A stretch of DNA of 64,000 nucleotides from Rhinopomastus cyanomelas (lineage: Eukaryota > Chordata > Aves > Bucerotiformes > Rhinopomastidae), in the NCBI GenBank assembly GCA_013400115.1, contig VXBP01008935.1, positions 558,001 to 622,000 of the forward strand. The letters run 5' to 3'. A model generated the notes under the pieces. It searched no databases. It was not told the origin of the DNA and saw nothing but the letters and a program-made list of their open reading frames with translations. Below are positions 20,235 to 32,200 of this stretch, piece by piece. Position numbers and translations under genes: made by a program. Positions within the stretch are counted from its first letter, which is position 1. Every line of letters begins with the position of its first letter.

Positions 20235-23200
20235 GTGGGTGGGGGGGCCGGGTGTTGGTGGCTGGGAGGCGGGGAGCAGTGTCCGGGTTCCGTGTCTGAG
20301 GGTGCTGGGAAGTGGAGAGTGGTGCGGGAACGGAGCTGCGCTGTCCCAGGAGTTGTGTGTGGGGCAGACCTGGTGTTACAGGGGTGTTGCAGGCCGCTAC
20401 GCTGGTTGGGCTGTGAGGACACGCCGGGAAGTGTGTGGAACTAGGAAAAGTGAAAGCATGGGCCGGAGTAGTCCCGCAGTGGAGGGGATGGATGGACGGG
20501 CTGGACCGAGGTCTAGGCTGTGGCTGTAGGGAAAGGGTGCTCCAGACACCCGCCGTGGCTCAGGGTGTTCCAGGACCTTCTCACGGCTGAGGGTGTTCCG
20601 GGGCCGCTCCCCTTGTCTCCGGACGCTCTGGGACCTCCCCACGGCTTAGATATTTCTTCTTGTCTGTAGTTGCTAGGAAGGAGATACAATGCCTTAATTC
20701 TTAGCCACTTAAGCTGCCGGATATCACGCTATCTGACATCTAACCAGTCTCCTTACCTTGGTACTGCCAAGTCCGTGTCCTTTCCTGGACTTGTTGGTGG
20801 GCAGCAGGGCAGTGCCTGGGGGAAGGAGACCCCAAAGTGCTAAATCTGTAGCCTAAACTCTTTCCAGCACCCGTGAGTCCCACTTGTTCAGAGCATCTTA
20901 CCCTTTTCCTTTGACTTTCAAAGAAGCACACCTCTGCGTACCTACTTGTCTGTTGCATACAGACACTGGTGTGGGCTTGCTGGGAAGCCAAACGTGCAAG
21001 ACGAATTGCTGAACGAGTTTCTGACTACGACAAGGAAATGCTTAATAACCGCATGTGGCAAAAAGCTCTGGCAACTGGAGGATTTTCATGAATGACTCAA
21101 GTGCAGAAATGTTCCCGAGCTGTTTCCACTCTGTTTCTGAGTTGGCTGAGAGAGATGAGGTGATAAGCCACAGCCCGGGCTTAAAGGAAGAAGAGCATGA
21201 CTAAATGCCTGCTATGTTTGATAAACTGTTCTAAAAATGAAAAGCCCAAAGCTCCTTCTTAGTGTCTCTGAGTGTTCACTTAGAGCAAGAAACTGGCTGG
21301 TAACTTGGCATCCTGTTTTCGCTGAGGAACATCTGTTCACTTAGCAACAGCGTCACTCTTTTGTCTGTCAGGTCACCAAATCCTACTGAGTTTATATACT
21401 ATTCTACTATATTCAGTTTTTAATAAGACTTTCATTCATTTAGCCTTGAAAATATTTAAAAATTAATTTTGATTGTTCAGAGCTGAGTAAAACACACTAA
21501 AGATGTTGAATTTAGTAGTTTCAGCCTAGGATTAAATGTAGCTGCTCTCTAATTGGTTAGAGCATAGGAATAGATTTGCTGTCATCAAATAAAAATAGAA
21601 TGTCTGCCTGGCCATAGTATTTGCCTGCATTTCTTTATTTTTTTTTCATTTGCTATTCATCACAGCTAACTGATATCTTCAGTAATAAAATAGTCATTTG
21701 ATATAACAGGTCAGTATAATCTATAAGAAACCCCAACACTTCAAAAGAACAAAACCAAGCCCCAACTGTTTTGTTGTCAGCATATTAATTAATGTTAAGG
21801 GGTTTTTTTTAATTTCTTAGAAGAAAAGGTAATGAAAATTCACAGTAAATGGTGAATTACTGTGTTCTTCACATACAAATATGCAGACTTTGAAGCTGGA
21901 TAAGCTGTTTAGACCTCAGATTTGACCAGCAGCCATATTTGCAGTGTCCCAAATGGCTTTTGAGGATTGAGGGTATTGGGGTGTGGGATAACTTAAAAAA
22001 TTAAACTTATATTAGNTGGCAAGGGGTTGGGACCGGATGATCTCTGAGGTCCCTACCAACCTAAACCATTCTGTTGCAGTCTCCTCTCCAGACTTAACAG
22101 CACCTGCTCTCTCAGCCTCTCTTCACAAGGGAGACGGTCCACCTGCTGATCACCTGTCTGTGTGTGCCGAATTCTCTCTAGTAGCTACCCGTCCCTCTAG
22201 AACTGAGGACACAGTATTCCAGACGCGGCCTCACCAAGGCGGAGCACAGGGGCAGGAGAACCGCCTGTACCTGCTGCCCTGCGCTCTTCCCGTAGTCGCT
22301 CCCATCCCGCCTACGGAGGGTTTCGAACCGCCCCCGCTTCCTGCGCGCGGGTGGTTCGTGCCGCTGACCCCGCCCTCCCGGCTCCGAGGAAGAGCCACGT
22401 CTCCAGCGCGGCGCGGCGCCGGCGGGAAGGGGCGGGACCGCACCGCCCGGACCCACCAGTCAGCAGCAAATGTGGCGCGCCGGAACCGCCAATCCCAGAG
22501 CGGGCCGGTGAATCATTCGCTTTCCATTGGCTGGAGAGAGGAGGGGAGAGCACAGTGTGACTCTGATTGGCCCGATAACTCTGTTGACAAACACCGCTCC
22601 CTCTCGTCCCCCGCCACCGACCCCGCCTATCAGGTGGAAGCGGCTTCGGGAGCGGCGTGGCGCCGGGCCAATGGGCTCCCTCCCCGCCGCGAAAGGGGCG
22701 GGCGGCGGTGCCGGGGGCGGTGGCGCTCGTAGTGCCGGTACGTGGCGGGCGGGAGTGGTGGGGCGGGGCTGCGGAGGGCGCCCATTCCGTGGCGGCGGCA
22801 GTGGTGGCGGCAGTGGCGCTAACGACGTTGTCCATGCGCTAACGGGGCCGTTCATGTGCTAGCGGCGGCGGGCGAGGCGGGGCCCCTCCATGCGGGGGCC
22901 GCGGGGCCGCAGCGCTGTGGCCGCTTTCGCGCTGTTGGTGCTCTTGGCAGGGGTGGCAGCGGGCGGCCCCGAACTGCCGCTGCCGGGCCATGCCGCGGCT
23001 GTGGAANGGGGTTGCTTTGGATTTTTTACTTCTTTAAACTGAAATGGGAGCAGTGGTAGATGTTATACCAAAATGATCCTGAGTTCTACTTTGTTTTTCT
23101 ATCAAAAACAGCTTACTTGAATAAACAAAGGTTTTGTGCAGTCTAAAGCACAAAACGTAGATGGGCTAAGTAAGTTTACATCTCTGTTTACATCTTCCCT

Positions 23201-26200
23201 TACACTCTTAGAACCTCTTCTCTTTTTAGGTAAATCGGGTACCTTTGCTTTTACAAGGTAGAACAGAGCAGTGCTCAGGGCACCTGATTCCAAAAAGCGG
23301 GTTTGTTCAACTGTGTTTCTAGGTCCCTGGACTAGGCTTTTGTCAGTGTATGTGGAGGTTTGTAGCAGGTACTTTGCATAATTTCTAGCTGCACTTCAGT
23401 AATAAGCTCATGTCTGTGAGCAAAAGAGGATATGAAGTGGTAAGAAAACATTTTCATTTAGCAGTGGAGGCTGTTTGTAGATGGTTGGGGCACAGGATGT
23501 GTGTCTATATGTGTTTTCATGTTGAAAAACTGCAAATAAAACCTGGCTGTAGAATATTAGCTTAGTCTTTCCTAGCTGCTGTGACTACAGATATCTTCAT
23601 ATGCCCAGTGTTGTACTGGCCCCTTGCTTTAGCCCTTCTGCTGGCTGTATGGAAGGGTCCAGGATGAATTTTCTTCTCCTTCAAGAGCTGGTACAAAATA
23701 TGTTCTGGAGCAGCAGCTAGAGGCAAGGTACATAAGTGCCTTCATCATTTGACTGATGTTGGTCTTTCAGGTGCCTACTTGAAGGATCCTGGGATTTAAG
23801 TGACTGCCTAACTTGTAGCGATTCTTTCTGTATTACTCTTTTGTTCTGATGCAGGCTTGTGGAGACTATTCCCATTCTGGTTTGGTGTTGATGTTTTATT
23901 CCCTTTCTAGTATCATGTGATGTGATTCTCCCCCAAGAATAGTCTGTGATTTACTTTCAAGAAATGTGTTGCCATTCCAGAAATGTGCAGCCTTGATGCT
24001 ACTTGTTTCCATCCTTTTCACTTCCTTGGCATTATATTTGTGACTGTTGACTTTAAGTTGGGTAATATTTTTGTGTGGGATGGTGTGCAGAATTGTGTTG
24101 TAGTTGGCAGTGTTCTTGCTGGAAGTTGGCTTCTTTGGTTAAGTAGAACCAAAGAGGTGGCCAAAAGATGGCTCTTTTGGTCTTCAGTCGTGACCGTATT
24201 CTACTGGAGCTCTAAGAATTGGCCACAATATGCTACAGTAAACTTGTGGTAGCTCTGTAGGGTGACAAAAGGGACTTGCCTGTCTGTTTTTAAGCTCTGA
24301 AATAGTTTTGTGAAGGAGTTGCTCAAATTGCTTTTATCAGAATGTGTTATTCTAATCAGACTGCCTGAAAGGTGGGAAGATTTTTTTGTCACCACTTTGT
24401 ATCTCAGTTGACAAAGGTGTAAGCAGTGAAATCTCTCAGAGGAATTGGGGAAACTTGGAAATAGGAAAATCTGATTATGAGAAACTGTAACACTGACATA
24501 AGTCTAGGGCACGTGTAGACAAATTGCAGTTTTTATGCCAGTTAGAGTTCAAGTGACAGGGTTTTCAATCACTGGACTCAGGCAGAGATGGGGAGAATTG
24601 ATATTAAGATTTTCATTTCTAGAAAAGTAGAGTGATGAAGGATTCTATTTCAAGAATAAGGATTTTTAGCATCTGTAGTTCAGACATGCAGGAATCCTGT
24701 TAAAGAACAAGATGAAGATGGGACTAAAAATTGACTCTTTAGTTCCAGATGTATCACTCATTGAAAAAGGACAGAGCCATGAATGCTTGTCTTGCACCAA
24801 ATTGCAGTTTTCAGGGTAGGCATGTACAAGATTTAGGTATAGCCCAACTGATTTTGTCTCATCAAAGTGTTTACTCAGTATAGGTGGAGCTTGTGAAATG
24901 AAGTCTGTGTCAGAGCTGGTGGCCAATGAGACTCGCAAGAAGTACCCCTGTACCCAAAAAATGGTTCAGGATTTTTAGGGTTTGCGGAAGTGGTTGGTTG
25001 ATCTGGTTTATCACACTGTGAACTACTGGTACAGAGGTTCTTCCTGACGGCAAGATTCTCCCCTACCACTTTCCTAATCAGCTACATTGAAAACATAAGT
25101 GCAGTTACACCACGATTTGGGTATCCCCAGATCATGATGTGGGTACAGATCCCATAACTGCTGTCTTGGGTGGCAGTGGTGAGCCTCAAATACTCAGATA
25201 ATGCTTGGGCCAGGTTGAGGGTTGCATCTGGTGGGCAAAGATAATACGGAAAGGTAAGACAAAAACCGTAAAACATGTTACTTGAGGGAGAAATAAACCA
25301 GGAAGAATTAGGTAAAGGAAAACAATGGGAAGGAACATTTCACAGTGCGATTTTAGGATATTTTTTGTTCTTTACACTGTTACTGCCAAAATTCTCTCCA
25401 TTCTAACTACGTTTCTACCTGTTATTATAATCTGGTTGTCATCTGGATCAGTATAAAATTTTATTAGACCCACTTGAAATAATATTTCTGTGCAATGAGA
25501 GAAGGTTTCAGATAAACTGCTTTGGCATGAACCAACCAGGTTTTGTTAAATGTGTGTCCAAGGCCGTTGGTGTTTACAGTGCTTGAGAATAGGAAAGTCA
25601 CCTGCAATCTGGTTTATAATTAACCCGGTATTGATTTCAGTACTGTTGGAGTAATTGTGTGTACTCAGCTTATAAAAACTCACGGGTTCCACTGATCAAA
25701 TATTTGTACAATTGATATTTTGTCCAATAGTTTCTGAAGCTTTTGAAGGAATGTGATGCCTGGCCACCTCCAAAAGTAAGACTTGATTTTTGTTACAGGA
25801 TAAAGATGTAGTTAATTTTCTATTTATTAACAAACATGGTCCTACTGGTACTGTGTAAGGTCTGAGAAAATGTGTGTGCAGTTTTACATGTAAAACTGCA
25901 ATGTTTTCCTTGAGTTTATTATAGGTGATGCCATAAGCTGCTATCTTTGCCAATTTTAAGGTCATGTTTTTAGTTTTATCCTTTTTAAAGAAAAACTGTA
26001 GACAAACTATAGCCCAAATCATTTCCTCTCTGAACTTCAGACAAATGAATGTATTTGGTTTCAATTCTACTCAATAATTTAATGTTCCTTATTGTTTGAA
26101 GTACTGATTCATATACATGTCTGTTTGTACATTACCTCCCCCCACTGCCCTTTAACCCCCAATCCAAAAGAGTTAATCTACGCATCGGGTTTATTTGCGC

Positions 26201-29200
26201 GGTTCTTAATTTCCATTGAAATCAAAGCCTATAAAGGTCTTTCTGGGTCATTGGATCCAGCCCCACTCAGTGCAGGCAGCCTGTAAAGTGATCAAGCTCT
26301 ACTCCAACAGCCTTTGAAGACTGGTGAGCCTGCTGCAAGGCAAAACTGCCAGCACATCCCAGCTTTTTCAGGTCACAATGAAACAATCTTCAAGGGGAGG
26401 AAAAAAAAAGCGCCCATCAAAAATGCCTTGTCAGTGTTTTGTCTCTGATATGTTGTTTAGGGTTTTTTGTTTGTTTAGGATTTTTATTTGTTTTGAGTTT
26501 TTGTTTGTTTTTATTTCTAATGCATGAATTATAGCCCAAACATAAGAGCTTAATCTAGTAGTACTGCTGTATAAGAGAGATTTACTAAAATCAGTGAGCT
26601 TCAGGTGCTGCAGGAATCAGCCCCCAGCCTGCCATTGCTGTGTATCCCAGGACAGATCCCTTACCTAAAGCATCAGCTTCATAAGGCAGTTTGCTTGCTT
26701 TGTCATCTTCAGACATCAGAGGTTTTTTCTTGTGTCCTCTGTGTGTGTGTCACATGAGATTTGTTTTATCCTGAGACCTATCCAATCTCCAAGATTTTAG
26801 TGTTTCAGCAAAGGATACTGAAGACTTAGTGGTGACTAAAAATTTCTTACGTGCTGATTTGCTGGGTCAGGTTCAGATAGTTGAAAGGATGTATTAAATA
26901 TCAATGTGGAGAAAAAGAGGATCTATGCTGTTTGTATAAATATCTCAGAAGCAAGATGATCTAATTCAGTGTTGTAGTGGTAGCACCTGCCTATGGGAGC
27001 AAAAAGGCAACCACCATCCCCTGAAATTGAACTCTGAAAGTGTCTTATAGTGTGTGAATTAGTTTATGATGTCCAGCCAGAGACTTCAGCTTTTCTGCTC
27101 AACCATGTGCTGGGTCTAGATAAGGCTACCAAGTTAAATTGCTGTTTTGAAGAAGTCCAACTAAAAGTTGTATTTGCACTCTATTAAAATAGTCTAGAAA
27201 GTGTCTAAAAGCTAAAGTCCGTGGGTCTGGCCTGTAGTTTTGACCCTGAGTGCTTCTGTCGTGCAGATCTCTTGTAATTATCAGCACTTTGGATGGACGA
27301 ATTGCTGCACTGGATCCGGAAAACAGTGGGAGAAAACAGTGGGATCTGGATGTGGGATCGGGTTCTCTTGTGTCATCCAGTCTTAGTAAACCAGAGGTAA
27401 GGCTTAATCTCTTTCCTGACTAAATCTTTAGAACCAGAATTGTCTGTAATGAATTGAATGCCGCTTCCTCCATAGGTGATAGCTGTTAAATAACTCGGCA
27501 CACTTAGTATGGAGAAAGTTTGGTAGTTATTCTCAAACTTTTTTTTGAGTGCTTACATCATGTTGCCATTTCAAACCGGGGTGTGTCAGCATTTTAGTCT
27601 TGGATTGCTGTACGTGATAACTAACAGACTAGATGATGTAACTGAGTTTGGGGATTGTATGTAATAGCCAATCGAAAACAAGTTATGTGTGATTTGAAGC
27701 AAATGAAAGGATCATCTGCTTTGTATTACTAGAGTATGTTTTGGCAAGTACTGGTTGGAGGTTTTTTTCCCTTCAAAAGCAAAAGTCCTTGTGACTTAAA
27801 TACACAAAGGACTGTGGTTTGTTTTTTAGTCTAGATGAGCAGGCTGCCTATGAAATACAATGTCTTAGCAATGAAGTAGTCCTGAAGGTCACACTGAATT
27901 ACTGAGTAGTAAAGGGTTGCATCAGTTTCTTAATGAAGAACTAACTGTAAGAAGGAAATTAAAGGAATTGAGCTTTCTATCTGGTGCTGTTTCCTCCATC
28001 AGTTTGAATAAACTTCTGCTAGAAATTAGAAGGAAGTTTGTTGCTTTTTTTTTTTTAATGCACTGAAGAAATGAGATTCATGAGTCACCCTCTCCTGGAA
28101 TTAGAATACCAACTAAGAGGTTGTTTGTGGTGATTATGATAAAGGGCACCTTTGATCCTTCATTGTCATGAGTGGTTGGATTTGATGACCAGTCCTATAT
28201 TGTGCTTTTGTGTGGTGAGCATTGGAGAGTGGAATTCAGGGGTATTCAGACTGTGTGAGCTGCTTGCTTGTGGTTCTTTGTTGTTGTCCATTTACATGAC
28301 CTCTCTTTCAGTATAAAGAAGTCTAAGGAAAGATTTATTTAATTGCTATGGTAGTGTACATATGAAAATTAATAATATATATCTCATTGCAAAAATAATG
28401 TGAATGTTAACTTATGTTCCTTTATTTCTGAGAATTTTATTTGCAGACAAACTTTTTGAGACTTGTTCAGCTGTATTTTTGTGCATAAGAAAAAAACACT
28501 GTAGGAAGGAGCTTCATCCCCAAAAATATATTTTAGAGCAGAACTGAAAGGAATACAGAAACTGTAGAGGACTGTAAAGAACTTGAAAGAGGGAGGTGTC
28601 AGTTATAAACTGTGGTCCTTCACAAGTGTTGTCAGTATGAGATACTGAAAATATTAGTCTGTTATCTATTACTGCAACTAGTTTCTGATGACTACATTAT
28701 GAAAACAGAACCACCAGATATGGAACACACATTTGACATCTGTGCAAATAGAAACTTTAGTTTTGACCACAAATTAAGACGTGAGCCCAGATTTTAAAAG
28801 ATTTTGGAGAATGCAGTCATTGGCGTCTACAGGAGTGGTTTTGCAAGTCTACATTTTGTCGCTCAGCCTGTCCAGAGTTTTGGTCTTTTCCCAGAGTGGT
28901 GTGACTGTAGAAAGTAAAGGTTAGTGTTTAAACAAAAAAATTGTAGTTTGTTTGTGCTCTATTTAATTCCCTTTTGGGGGGCTACAAGTTAGCAGGTTGA
29001 AGGAGTCATAAAAATACACTTTCAGATAGTATTCATTATGCATATAGGTATTTTTCAGATGGGCTTTTAAACTGTTTCATTTCAACAACTGTGGCCAAAG
29101 ACACTGATGGATTTTGGCAGTTAAGATTGCAGAGACTATGAAAGAACTAATTTTGGAAGTAAAACTTCATTCTAGCCTCTTAGAAGCTGCTAAGCATTAT

Positions 29201-32200
29201 GAATACAAGGCCTTTTTAGACATACTGTCGTGTAAACAAATGCTGCTAAGATAAGATGGAATTTAACAAGAAACAAAAGTGAAGAATATGCCAAATAAGA
29301 TGCACTTAAACATTTAAATATTTATTTTAAACATTTAAATATTTAAATGTTTAATTTGCTGTCGATATCTGCAGGAAGATGTCACGCAGTGAACCTTGGT
29401 GCTGTTTGAATGAGTAATTTGTGTCATTACAGTTGGGATATTTCTGGTTTGGGTCAAAATATTCAATTCATTAAAGTCTTGGAGTCTGTCACTTCCCCAC
29501 TCTAGAGTATTAACTCTCTGATTTGGACATGTGGCATTGTAGGTTTTTACTTTTTCCAGCTATTCAGGCTTTTTCTTCCAACATTTTTGAGGTAAAAAAT
29601 GTCTCTCATGCTTACAACCACAATTTTCATCATAAACCAGTATAATTTGTAAGCTCATAACCTATGCTTCTTGGAAGAAGTGGCAGACGTGAAACTCTGT
29701 TACACTTGCAGCATGAAAGCTTTGTGCTCTTTCAGAGTGATAAAAGTGTGTGTCCTGCTATGTTGTAAGTGTTTTGATGAGATGTTGGGCTTTTTTTTTA
29801 ACTGTCTTGGGTGAGAGTACAGTGAGCTTTTCCTGGTGCAAAAGCATCAATTTAATTTCCAGGTGCCTTTTAAGACAAGACATTAGATCTTCAAAGTTTT
29901 TCAGTGTTTAATAGAACTGCAGTTCCTTTGCCTAACGGTAAGATGTCAGCTTGACTGTCTGGAGCTCATGTGTTAATTAGGAAAGTGAGGTAGTACAATT
30001 TCAAATGTTCCAGCAGCTCTGTCAAACACTTCAGCTCTTGAAACTACTGCTTAAGACACTGACAAGTGAGATGTTCATCATTTGTCATGTGAACAGATCA
30101 ATTAAAAAGGAAAGGCTGCTGAACTATACTAATTGTGTGTCTGAATAACTAAAATGGTAGAAATTCACTCCTTGGCTTGAAGCTGAAACATAAACAATCA
30201 CAGTCAGGGTGCCAGTGCTGAAAAAGGTATGACTATGCATTTCAGTCTTTCAGTTCTTCAGAATTTTAAAATTTTATTTCCCTTTCTGCTGTGTTAAAAA
30301 GAAAATCCTTTCTCTGTAAAAGTTGCATGTTTACAGCTCCGAGAGTCCCTATTTGCATGTAAAGATTACCCGTTGGAAGTTCAAGGTAAAGTCATTGCAT
30401 CTGTTTTTCTAAAAGTGAACTTATTTTTGATAAAAACACTTTAATTTACACTTACATTTCACCTCTGTGATGAATATGTTGTGTGCATGTAGACGGAAGT
30501 GAATACTTCATGAAGAATCAGCCTCTTAAAATAGTGAGGTTTAATGATAGCAAAACCAGAGAACTGTCTGTCAAGCAGTGGAAGCGGTTCGTAGCGCATC
30601 ATTAGGAGACTGTTGTAATTTACTAATGAGGGTGACAGGTTCTTGTACCTGCATAGCTTTGTATGAAATTACTTAATGGGCTTCTGTCTCTCTCATTTCT
30701 CTCATATAGTAGATCTTTATAGAAGAAATTGTGAAGTTGCCTGTATGTTAAAAAGACTGGCCAGTAGTAGTGCACACGACTGACAGGACGGGGAGGGGGG
30801 GAGATGGTGAAGGAGATGGTAGGTTCATAGTTGTTTAGGTTGGAAAAGATTGAGACCAGCCATTAACCCAACTGCCTCAAGCCCACTGCTAAACCACATC
30901 CCTAAGCTCCAGGCTTTTAAACACTTCCAAGGATGGTGATTCAACCCCACCCCACACCTCACCCTGAGCAGCCTGTTCCGAGTCCTCATGACCCTTTCCA
31001 TTAAGATGATTTTCCTAATACCCAACCTAAACTTCCTCTGATGCAACTTGAGGCCATTTCCTCTCGTCCTATTGCTAGTTACTTGTAAGAAGAGACTGAC
31101 ACCCAATTCTCTACAATCTCCTTTCAGGTAGTTGTAGAGAGTGGTAAGGTCTGCCCTAAGCCTTCTCCAGACTAATCAGCCTCTAGCTCCCTCAGCTGCT
31201 CCTCACAAGGTTTGTTCTTCAGACCTTCTACCAACCTTGTTGCCCTTCTATAGACCCACTCCAGTACCTCGATGTCTGCCTCATGTTCAGATGTCTGAAA
31301 ATGAACACAGAATTTGAGTTGTGGCCTCACTAGTGTCCAGTTACAGGGGACAGTAGCTTTCCTACTCCAGCTGGCTGCACTATTTCTGATACAAGCCAGA
31401 ATGCCACTGGCCTTCTTGGCCACCTGAGCACACAGCTGACTCATATAGCTACAGAAAAAAGCTGACTGTGGGATGGATACATCATAGAGACATTCCTGGA
31501 AAAAAAGCTGGTAGCTGATGTTTGAAGAGAAAGGAAAAGTAAGTGGGATGGTGATGATATGAGAGTAACAGCTTGAAAGTACGTTCATGGCTGTGATACA
31601 GTTTTTCTTTGCAGTGTCAGGGATTGCTGCAGGGAACTCAGCCTCACTGGGCAGCTCCAGTCATAGTAGTTTTAGTGCTCTGGGCAGAGGCTCTGCTGGG
31701 ATGTACTTGATATCAGTAACAGCATTGGCTCGTGATTCGACTGTTGCAGCCTAATCCCAAAGCAAGCATCTTGTTCTCTTATTTGAGAGACTGGGGTTCT
31801 GAAGTGCTGAGAACTGAGGTTGATGCATGGATGATTCCTTTTTCCTGTGAGAGACCACCAATGTCCATATGCTCATGGGGGAGTGTGGAGAAAAATACTT
31901 CCCTGGCTTACTTTGTGAGAAGCAAGCAACCTTGAGAAACAGAATCTGGATTGGATGGTGACAGGTGTCTGCTTCAGGAGGGAAGTTGTTGAAGCAGCAC
32001 CACAATATTAAAGGGATGCTGCTTGCATACTCCCTGGGGAGATAGATTTGTGCTGTCTCCCTCGATGGGATTCTACTTCTCCCTCTCTGCAGGCAGGCTG
32101 CTGCAGACAATGGATCTGACCTGGATAATGATGTGGATTGTAAGTTTAATGGATATTTTCTATGATAGATTTGGCTGGGTTTTCCTTTTATTATGGACTT

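Larger units (their letters stand above)
19366..20300 (+). promoter_or_regulatory. EIF2AK3: CpG-island promoter of EIF2AK3
   Basis: This block is GC- and CpG-rich and has no TATA box. GC boxes (ggggcggg) lie at 19504-19511 and 19771-19778, and another lies around 19836-19845. CCAAT boxes occur at 19564-19568 and 19744-19748, and reverse ones (attgg) at 19601-19605 and 19642-19646. This is typical of a housekeeping or stress gene driven by Sp1 and NF-Y. The transcription start is probably between 19750 and 19960, but this is inferred. Confidence 0.8.
20235..27266 (+). other. EIF2AK3: EIF2AK3 intron 1, including a duplicated segment
   Basis: About 7 kb as assembled. It contains the 990-bp repeat of promoter and exon 1 (22017-23006) and a GT-rich tract near 26460-26518. 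The stretches 20300-22015 and 23008-27266 show no gene or clear transposon. Confidence 0.85.

Noticed and set aside
22890..23006. Alternative first exon of PERK
   Set aside because: It stops at an N with no splice donor and is identical to the real exon 1, so an assembly duplication is more likely.
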